Of a stretch of DNA of 64,000 nucleotides, positions 58,173-64,000 are shown one piece after another. Origin of the DNA: Tritonibacter mobilis (GTDB taxonomy: Bacteria; Pseudomonadota; Alphaproteobacteria; Rhodobacterales; Rhodobacteraceae); assembly GCF_001681715.1 (NCBI RefSeq), contig NZ_LNWY01000006.1, positions 62,001-126,000 of the forward strand, in the 5' to 3' direction. The notes beneath the pieces were generated by a model, which worked only from the letters and a program-made list of their open reading frames with translations, was not told where the DNA came from and searched no databases. A program made the translations under genes and the position numbers. Positions within the stretch are counted from its first letter, which is position 1, and each line of letters opens with the position of its first letter.

Positions 58173-58358
58173 TTAGTAGCTGGTGGAGCCGTTGTCGGTC
58201 AGGAATGTGCCGGTGTTACCGGTCGCTGTTTCGATGCTGCCGGAGATCTGGCTGTAAACCAGAGTGCCGAGTACGGCGACAGCAGCGGTCAGCACAACCC
58301 AGTCAACAGTCACGGCGCCGGATTCGTCATTGCGGAAGTTTTTGAAGAATTTGATCAT
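58173..58358 (-). CDS. flp: Flp-type pilin 2
   Basis: 61 residues, close in design to pilin 1: MIKFFKNFRNDESGAVTVDW, then a hydrophobic helix VVLTAAVAVLGTLVYSQ and a Thr/Gly/Asn-rich tail. Strong ribosome site CAGGAGG before the ATG at 58358. First gene of the Tad locus, so probably the major pilin. Confidence 0.9.
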   Translation of the reverse strand: MIKFFKNFRNDESGAVTVDWVVLTAAVAVLGTLVYSQISGSIETATGNTGTFLTDNGSTSY

Positions 58359-58712
58359 GGTTCGTCCCTCCTGAGGATCGGTAAATGTTGGCATCCAGCG
58401 GGGCGTTTCGTTCATCTGCTCTCTCACCTTCAGATGATGTCCCGCTTTGGATGAGCCTGTTATCCCGAGTGAGGGTGGCAGGAATTGGGCCGAAACCCGG
58501 AAATTCGCCGTTAAGATTAAAAAAAGGTTAGCAAGATGGGTAAGGTTATATTCTTAAATGATATTTTAGGTATCTTTTGCGCGTTGACCCTGCGCAAACG
58601 CGTCAATTGGGGTGCAAATGTGGCGAAATGGGCCAAATCTGCACCGTTGGTCTGGATTTTCGGGGCCTGATCGCAGAAGATTTTCGCAGATAACAGGTAG
58701 TGAGCGGGCAGA
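58359..58712. other. Promoter region between pilin 2 and the transglycosylase
   Basis: 354 bases with no gene. The centre (about 58500-58570) is AT-rich, unlike the rest of the window, and holds TTAA-N7-TTAG at 58517-58531, one base from the CtrA consensus TTAA-N7-TTAA. It should contain the divergent promoters of the Tad locus and of the transglycosylase gene. Nothing else recognised. Confidence 0.5.
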
Positions 58713-59531
58713 ATGAGAGTGAAACGGGGGCTGGCGATGTTCTGCGGTCTCGTGATCGCGGTTGCGGGACATGCGCAAGAGAGCCCTGCGCCTTTTGCGG
58801 ATTTTGAGGCCAAGCGTGTGCGACCGCCCACCCCCGGCACGCATAAGCGCATTACCGTGCAGATTGACCCGCAAGCCTCCCCCTCGTCCCAAGGTACTTC
58901 TGATGTCGAAGCCGCCGAGGATGGTTCGATTGAGGTGCCCAAGCCGCCCGCGCGGTATGAGTGGTTCTGGGAAGAGGTTGGCTCTGATCTGGCCGGTGCA
59001 TCCCCCGGGCGTCTTCAGGACGGGCTGGCAGTACTCGAAACCCGCAGCGATATATCGACGCCGCGCCTGCAGGATTTGCAGAACATGATTGCGGCCTACG
59101 GTGTTCAGATGTTGACCTCAACCATCGGCACGGAGGTTTCGCCTGCGCTGGTACTGGCCGTTATGGCAGTGGAGTCCGGCGGCAAGCCTGATGCAATCAG
59201 CCGGGTCGGAGCGCAGGGCCTGATGCAGTTGATGCCCGATACTGCAACGCAATACGGTGTTGTCGACGCATTTGACCCTCAGCAGAACATTGCCGGGGGC
59301 GTGAAGTTCCTGAATCAGTTAGCGAGCGACTTTTCAGGCGATCCGATATTGGTGCTGGCAGGATACAATGCAGGCGCAGGCGCTGTACGCGAGCATGGCG
59401 GGGTGCCTCCGTTTGCTGAGACACGGGACTATGTGCCGAAGGTGCTGGCTGCGTATCGCATTGCGAGGAATCTTTGTACGACACCACCGATCATGATCTC
59501 TGACGGCTGCGTGTTCGAAGCAATGAAATAG
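58713..59531 (+). CDS. Lytic transglycosylase (SLT domain)
   Basis: 272 residues. Signal peptide MRVKRGLAMFCGLVIAVAGH ending near AQ, a Pro-rich N-terminal section, and a C-terminal SLT domain with the catalytic Glu in VMAVESGGKPDAISRVGAQG, the GLMQLMPDTA block and LAGYNAGAGAV. Cuts the glycan backbone of peptidoglycan. It is divergent from the Tad locus and could open the wall for the pilus secretin. Confidence 0.9.
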   Translation: MRVKRGLAMFCGLVIAVAGHAQESPAPFADFEAKRVRPPTPGTHKRITVQIDPQASPSSQGTSDVEAAEDGSIEVPKPPARYEWFWEEVGSDLAGASPGRLQDGLAVLETRSDISTPRLQDLQNMIAAYGVQMLTSTIGTEVSPALVLAVMAVESGGKPDAISRVGAQGLMQLMPDTATQYGVVDAFDPQQNIAGGVKFLNQLASDFSGDPILVLAGYNAGAGAVREHGGVPPFAETRDYVPKVLAAYRIARNLCTTPPIMISDGCVFEAMK

Positions 59532-59576
59532 GGCAACGGCATAGTTATCAATCCCAATTTGCGAGTTGCGCAATGC

Positions 59577-59682
59577 GGTCACTTGGGTGACCGGATCGGA
59601 TCGCGTCGCGATCCGACCGGGGCGGTGGCGCGGAGGGCATTTGCCCTCCGCGCCACCGCCCACCTCCTCGAAGAGGGAGGTG
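59577..59682. repeat. Four back-to-back hairpins downstream of the CoA-transferase genes
   Basis: Four palindromes sit end to end: GGTCAC-TTGG-GTGACC (59577-59592), CGGATCG-CGTCG-CGATCCG with outer CCGG arms (59591-59620), a perfect 19-bp stem GGCGGTGGCGCGGAGGGCA with its complement (59621-59660), and CACCTCC/GGAGGTG (59661-59682). They lie between convergent genes. The whole is too structured for a single terminator; it may be a repeated palindromic element or a compound bidirectional terminator. Confidence 0.7.
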
Positions 59683-59688
59683 AAGAAT

Positions 59689-60315
59689 TTAGTTGACGAT
59701 TGTTGCCGCAGTTGCGGCACGCAGTTCGTCTTCGGTGACACCTTCGGCCACCTCCACGATCTTCAATCCACCTTCTACAACATCCAAAACGCCGAGGTTG
59801 GTGATGATGCGGTCCACCACACCTTTGCCTGTCAGGGGCAGGGTGCACTCTTTCAAAAGTTTGGATTCGCCGTGTTTGTTGGCATGGTCCATAACCACGA
59901 TCACGCGTCCTACACCGGCCACCAGATCCATTGCACCGCCCATGCCTTTGATGAGCTTGCCGGGGATCATCCAGTTCGCCAGATCACCGTTTTCCGCGAC
60001 TTCCATAGCGCCAAGGATCGCGGCAGCGATCTTGCCACCGCGGATCATGCCAAAGGAGGTCGCACTGTCGAAATAGGCCGTACGGCGCAGTTCCGTGATG
60101 GTCTGCTTGCCAGCGTTGATGAGGTCCGGGTCTTCTTCGCCCTCAAAGGGGAAGGGGCCCATGCCCAGCATGCCGTTCTCCGATTGGAGCGTGATGTCCT
60201 TGTCGCCCACATAGTTGGCCACCAGCGTCGGGATGCCGATGCCGAGGTTCACATACATGCCGTCTTCGAGTTCCTGTGCCGCGCGTGCGGCCATTTGGTT
60301 GCGGTCCCAAGCCAT
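59689..60315 (-). CDS. scoB: 3-oxoacid CoA-transferase subunit B
   Basis: 208 residues. The catalytic-Glu motif is in QSENGMLGMGPFP, and NLGIGIPTLVANYV and GMGGAMDLVAGV are family blocks. Transfers CoA from succinyl-CoA to acetoacetate in ketone-body use. Paired with subunit A four bases upstream. Confidence 0.93.
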   Translation of the reverse strand: MAWDRNQMAARAAQELEDGMYVNLGIGIPTLVANYVGDKDITLQSENGMLGMGPFPFEGEEDPDLINAGKQTITELRRTAYFDSATSFGMIRGGKIAAAILGAMEVAENGDLANWMIPGKLIKGMGGAMDLVAGVGRVIVVMDHANKHGESKLLKECTLPLTGKGVVDRIITNLGVLDVVEGGLKIVEVAEGVTEDELRAATAATIVN

Positions 60316-60318
60316 GGA

Positions 60319-61023
60319 TCAAGCCTCCTCACGCGGGCGGGTGGTCACTTTTTCTATGCGCTTTTCATGCTCGCCTTGAATTAGGCGGTGCACGTAAACG
60401 CCGGGCAGGTGGATGTGATCGGGGTCCAGGCTGCCAGTGGGCACGATCTCTTCTACCTCGACCACGCAGACCTTGCCACACATGGCCGCAGGCGGGTTGA
60501 AGTTGCGGGCAGTCTTGCGGAACACGAGGTTGCCGGTCTCGTCGGCTTTCCAAGCCTTCACAATCGACAGATCCGCAAAGATACCACGCTCAAGGATGTA
60601 TTCCTCGCCGTCGAATACTTTTACCTCTTTGCCCTCGGCAATCTGAGTGCCGACACCGGTCTTTGTATAAAAACCGGGGATACCGCAGCCGCCAGCGCGC
60701 ATGCGCTCCGCGAGGGTGCCTTGCGGATTGAATTCCAGCTCCAACTCGCCAGACAGGTACTGACGCATGAATTCCGCGTTCTCGCCCACGTAGGACGACA
60801 TCATCTTCTTGACCTGTTTGGTCTGCAGCAGGATGCCAATGCCAAAGTCATCGACGCCCGCATTGTTGGACGCAAAGGTCAGATCCTTGGTGCCCGCCTG
60901 TTTGATCGCCTCAAGCAGCAATTCGGGAATGCCGCAGAGGCCAAAGCCGCCGGCCGCGATGGTCATGCCGTCAAACAGCACCCCGTCCAGGGCCTCGGCG
61001 GCAGAGCCGTATACCTTCTTCAT
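60319..61023 (-). CDS. scoA: 3-oxoacid CoA-transferase subunit A
   Basis: 234 residues. The CoA-site motif [16 protein letters not shown], then [20 protein letters not shown] and [16 protein letters not shown] are diagnostic. Forms a heterodimer with the downstream subunit B. Promoter in the 160 bases upstream. Confidence 0.93.
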   Translation of the reverse strand: MKKVYGSAAEALDGVLFDGMTIAAGGFGLCGIPELLLEAIKQAGTKDLTFASNNAGVDDFGIGILLQTKQVKKMMSSYVGENAEFMRQYLSGELELEFNPQGTLAERMRAGGCGIPGFYTKTGVGTQIAEGKEVKVFDGEEYILERGIFADLSIVKAWKADETGNLVFRKTARNFNPPAAMCGKVCVVEVEEIVPTGSLDPDHIHLPGVYVHRLIQGEHEKRIEKVTTRPREEA

Positions 61024-61181
61024 GGAACTCTCCCTTCCATTTCCTCTGGGTCAAGCTAATCACCCCAGTCGCAATGTCGAGTCAACGAATACGGAACGTT
61101 CTGCGTATTTCTACCGATCGTGCAAAGGGGCCGGGTGGCCCCGCGCCTCCGGCGGGAGGTATTTGGGAAAAGGTGAATGGA

Positions 61182-61607
61182 TCAGCCGGGGAGCGCTTCT
61201 GCACTGTATTGCGCGGCGAATTCGGGGCTGGGAGCGATGGGGGTTATGATATCAATCAGAACGCCATTGGGATCTTTGACGATGAAATGACGCTGGCCAA
61301 AGTCCTCGTCGCAGAGCGGTTTCACCACCTCTAGGCCGCGGCCCGTCAGGCGGGTGTACTCCGCGCGAGCATCCTCGACCTCGAAATTCAGTAACAGATG
61401 GCTGGTCAGGCCCCGCCCGGTTTCGGGGATTGTCTCATGCCCGCCGTCGAGAATGGCGAGGTTCACGCTTGGATCGGCATCGCATTGCAGGTGGACATAC
61501 CAGTCCGACGTAAAGGCGGGCGAGAAGCCAAAGTGCTGTTGGTAGAATTGCGCCGTGGCCTCGACGTTCCGCGTCTGGATAACCGGGTAGAATTGAGTGG
61601 GTTTCAT
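61182..61607 (-). CDS. VOC family protein (glyoxalase/bleomycin-resistance fold)
   Basis: 141 residues from the ATG at 61607, with GGAGAGAG upstream; the long frame above it is shadow of the TetR gene. The VOC halves are visible as [20 protein letters not shown] and [19 protein letters not shown]. Substrate unknown. Divergent from the TetR gene with two matching operator-like 17-mers between them. Confidence 0.87.
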   Translation of the reverse strand: MKPTQFYPVIQTRNVEATAQFYQQHFGFSPAFTSDWYVHLQCDADPSVNLAILDGGHETIPETGRGLTSHLLLNFEVEDARAEYTRLTGRGLEVVKPLCDEDFGQRHFIVKDPNGVLIDIITPIAPSPEFAAQYSAEALPG

Positions 61608-61626
61608 CTGTCTCTCTCCGTGAATA

Positions 61627-61669
61627 ACATACAGGCAGTATGTTTTTGATAAACAAACAGGCTGCATGT
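61627..61669. promoter_or_regulatory. Duplicated 17-bp operator between the VOC and TetR genes
   Basis: ACATAC-AGGCA-GTATGT (61627-61643) is a perfect-armed palindrome, and ACAAAC-AGGCT-GCATGT (61653-61669) repeats it with three changes, starting 26 bases later and ending one base before the TetR start codon. This arrangement fits a TetR dimer binding two sites to control both genes. Confidence 0.75.
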
Positions 61670-62254
61670 ATGCAAGAGAAAAGTAAATCCACCCCGAATG
61701 CAGAACGCCGCGCGCAGATGCGGGCGCGATTGATGACGGCGGCGCGCACGCTTTTTGTGGAAAAAGGCTATGCCGAGGCCAGCACACCAGAAATCGTGCG
61801 CGCGGCCGGGGCAACGCGCGGCGCGCTCTACCACCACTTTGAGGACAAGCAAGCCCTGTTCCGGGCGGTGGTGGAAGCTGAGGCAGAGGCCGTCAGCACC
61901 GCCATAGACGCCGCCGCGAAGCAGGCGGATGAAACGCAGGCATTGGCTGCGGGAAGCCGCGCGTTCTTTGCCGCGATGCAAAACGAAGGGCGTGCACAGC
62001 TGTTGCTGATCGATGGCCCGGCAGTGCTGGGCGCGATGGAGATGGACAGGATTGATGCTGGGGGTGGCAGGGCGGCGTTGCGAGCAGGGCTTGCTGCGGC
62101 ACAGCCCTCACTGTCCGAGCCGGAGCTGGAGGCTCGTGCGCTGGTTCTGTCAGCGGCGTTTGACCGGGCCGCTCTTGCGATCGCACAGGGGCAGGGGCGC
62201 GCGGACATCTTTGAGGACGCGATGTCCGCGCTCTTGCGCACTGCTCTGATGTAG
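61670..62254 (+). CDS. TetR-family transcriptional regulator
   Basis: 194 residues from the ATG at 61670 ([14 protein letters not shown]); a longer frame starts at 61640 but would run through the operator. The N-terminal HTH is clear: [20 protein letters not shown], then [18 protein letters not shown]. The ligand-binding domain is typical TetR-like. Likely represses its own gene and the divergent VOC gene; inducer unknown. Confidence 0.9.
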   Translation: MQEKSKSTPNAERRAQMRARLMTAARTLFVEKGYAEASTPEIVRAAGATRGALYHHFEDKQALFRAVVEAEAEAVSTAIDAAAKQADETQALAAGSRAFFAAMQNEGRAQLLLIDGPAVLGAMEMDRIDAGGGRAALRAGLAAAQPSLSEPELEARALVLSAAFDRAALAIAQGQGRADIFEDAMSALLRTALM

Positions 62255-62350
62255 AACGCCAAACGCCGCGCGTTAGCGCGGCGCTCGGCCCAACGGGAGG
62301 GCCTGCATATCCATGCAGGTGCGACGGGCGGGAGCGCCCCCGCCTCGCTG

Positions 62351-64000
62351 TTACTCGCCTGACGCTTTGGCCGCTTTCTTTTTTGCGGGCGCTTTCTTCT
62401 TCGCAGCGGTTGTCTTGGTCGCCGCTTTTTTCGCCGGGGCTTTCTTCTTGCCGGATTTGGCAGCCTTCTCGTTCAAAAGCTCGACCGCCATGTCCATGGT
62501 CACATCCTTGGCCTCGGTGTCCTTGGGTAACGTGGCGTTCACCTTGCCCCATTTGACATAGGGCCCGTAGCGCCCATCCATGATGTTCACCGGCGCTTTG
62601 TCATCCGGGTGCTCGCCCAGCTCGCGCAGCGGTTTAGCCGCGGCAGATCGGCCCCGACCCGGATTGGCGCGTTTTTCCGCCAGCAGTTCCACCGCGCGGT
62701 TCATACCGATTTCAAAGACGTCGAGCGTTTCCTTGAGGTTCACATAGACGGGTTTTTCCTCGTCCGGGCGCTGATGCATGATGTAGGGGCCAAACCGACC
62801 GAGGTTCGAGGACACGACTCCCCCGTCCGGATGTGCGCCGATTTCGCGCGGCAGCGTCAACAAGGTCACCGCCTGCTCTAGCGTGATATCGTTGGGCCCC
62901 CAGCCCGGCAGGTAGTCCTTACCCTGTTTCGGCAGCGACGAACGTGGCGGCTTCTTGTTTTCAGGCGTCGCCTCGCCACGCTGCACATAAGGTCCGAACC
63001 GACCGGATTTCAGGTGGATCTCATCACCGTCGTCCTCGCCCAGAATGCGCTCGTAGCCTTCGGCGCCTTCACCAGAGATCGGGCGAGTGTAGTTGCACTC
63101 GGGGTAGTTGCCACAACCGACAAAGCCGCCGGTGCGCGAGGTTTTCAGGTGTAGCTGCCCCGCGCCGCATTTCGGGCAGAGGCGCGGATCGCCGCCATCT
63201 TCGCGCGGCGGATAGAGCTGGGGGGCAAGCGCCTCGTCCAGGATGTCCAGCACTTCGGAAATACGCAGATCGGATGTCTCGGCAATCGCCGCCGAGAAAT
63301 CGCGCCAGAAGCTATCCAGAAGTTCCTTGTAGTCCTTGCCGCCTGCACTCACATCATCGAGCTGGTTTTCCAGCGCCGCGGTGAAGTCATACTCCACGTA
63401 GCGCTTAAAGAAGTTCAGCAAAAAGATGGTCACGATCCGCCCCTTGTCCTCGGGGAACAGGCGGTTCTTGTCCTTGCGGACATATTCGCGGTCCTGGATC
63501 GTGGTGATGACGCTGGCATAGGTCGAAGGGCGGCCAATGCCCAGTTCTTCCATACGTTTGACCAACGTGGCCTCGGTATAGCGCGGCGGGGGCTGTGTGT
63601 GGTGTTGCAGCGCCAATGTTGCGCCATCCTGCGACAGGACAGAACCGTCTTTGCCTGCTTTTTCAGCCTGCGCTGCAAGAGAGCCTGCGAATTTCAGCGC
63701 CTCGCCCTGCATGATCTGCGGCAGGCGCTTGTCGTCCTCGTCCACCACATCGTCGCGGCCTTCTTCGTAGACGCGCATGAAACCGTCAAACAGCACCACC
63801 TGACCGGTGGCACGCAGCACTACCTGCTTGTCGTCAGAGCCGATATCGACCGTGGTGCGCTCCAACCGGGCACCGGCCATCTGGCAGGCCAATGTGCGCT
63901 TCCAGATCAGATCATAAAGCTTGCGCTGATCGTCCTCGCTCACCTTCAAGCTCGCGGCGTCGCGGCTCATCTCGGTGGGGCGGATACATTCGTGCGCTTC
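62351..64000 (-). CDS. topA: DNA topoisomerase I, C-terminal part (cut by window edge)
   Basis: The frame stays open to the window end; the first visible codons read EAHECIRPTE, a motif of the type IA core, so the N-terminus and active-site Tyr lie partly outside. Inside are the remaining core (GRPSTYASVITTIQDREYV), a zinc-finger domain (CPKCGAGQL and CGNYPEC pairs) and a Lys/Ala-rich C-terminal tail (for example KKAPAKKAATKTT). Relaxes negative supercoils. 550 codons visible. Confidence 0.95.
   Translation of the reverse strand, partial: EAHECIRPTEMSRDAASLKVSEDDQRKLYDLIWKRTLACQMAGARLERTTVDIGSDDKQVVLRATGQVVLFDGFMRVYEEGRDDVVDEDDKRLPQIMQGEALKFAGSLAAQAEKAGKDGSVLSQDGATLALQHHTQPPPRYTEATLVKRMEELGIGRPSTYASVITTIQDREYVRKDKNRLFPEDKGRIVTIFLLNFFKRYVEYDFTAALENQLDDVSAGGKDYKELLDSFWRDFSAAIAETSDLRISEVLDILDEALAPQLYPPREDGGDPRLCPKCGAGQLHLKTSRTGGFVGCGNYPECNYTRPISGEGAEGYERILGEDDGDEIHLKSGRFGPYVQRGEATPENKKPPRSSLPKQGKDYLPGWGPNDITLEQAVTLLTLPREIGAHPDGGVVSSNLGRFGPYIMHQRPDEEKPVYVNLKETLDVFEIGMNRAVELLAEKRANPGRGRSAAAKPLRELGEHPDDKAPVNIMDGRYGPYVKWGKVNATLPKDTEAKDVTMDMAVELLNEKAAKSGKKKAPAKKAATKTTAAKKKAPAKKKAAKASGE

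Noticed and set aside
1-64000. CRISPR array, prophage, insertion sequence or integron
   Set aside because: No regularly spaced repeats, transposases or phage genes were seen; the only tyrosine recombinase is the housekeeping XerC.

Overview
The window looks like the chromosome of an alphaproteobacterium of the family Rhodobacteraceae, most likely the Roseobacter group. The reasons are the GC-rich coding style, the Rhodobacterales-type gene orders (ruvCAB beside ybgC-tolQRAB-pal-cpoB-tilS-ftsH; fhs near folD; xerC beside a DUF484 gene; ycjX and ycjF with a small acetyltransferase gene between them), a phosphatidylcholine synthase gene, and Flp pilins with an AVTVDWVVL core. The genus cannot be fixed from the sequence alone. 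I see no rRNA, tRNA, insertion sequence, prophage or CRISPR array; this is mostly core genome with two small accessory-looking patches.

Layout. 1-3.4 kb: tamB (cut by the window edge) and tamA, the outer-membrane translocation and assembly module. 3.6-9.6 kb: a GAPDH-family gene, then a tandem glycine riboswitch driving gcvT-gcvH-gcvP, the glycine cleavage system. 9.7-10.8 kb: two orphan genes. 10.9-13.8 kb: ileS. 14.1-15.1 kb: a truncated globin and a tiny four-cysteine protein gene with an unusually elaborate transcript. 15.2-18.0 kb: the ycjX, GNAT, ycjF operon. 18.2-22.8 kb: truA, a small orphan, pcs, DUF484-xerC, and a transaldolase-family gene. 23-28.3 kb: priA, an MFS transporter, prmA and two small proteins. 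28.7-40.9 kb: ruvCAB, a MazG-like gene, then the Tol-Pal envelope system ending in tilS and ftsH. 41-45.6 kb: a membrane orphan, a MOSC protein, fhs, chorismate mutase and folD. 45.7-58.4 kb: a thioesterase, then a long minus-strand Tad/Flp pilus locus. 58.7-64 kb: a lytic transglycosylase, an oxoacid CoA-transferase pair, a VOC protein with a divergent TetR regulator, and topA (cut by the window edge).

How the genes work together. The glycine cleavage genes feed 5,10-methylene-tetrahydrofolate, and fhs plus folD link that pool to formate, so the window holds most of a C1-tetrahydrofolate module. TamAB, Tol-Pal, CpoB and the transglycosylase serve the cell envelope. The Tad locus has two pilins, CpaB, secretin, OmpA-like protein, CpaE, CpaF, TadB, TadC, two TPR lipoproteins, prepilin peptidase and a final AAA ATPase of unknown job, but no tadE, tadF or tadG.

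Most worth a second look: the four-cysteine gene at 14802-14993, whose predicted transcript has a palindrome across its -10 box, a leader hairpin, and a long 3' region with ten GCCAG repeats closed by an 11-bp stem; four back-to-back hairpins at 59577-59682; the AAA ATPase at the end of the Tad locus; and a duplicated 17-bp operator in front of the TetR gene.
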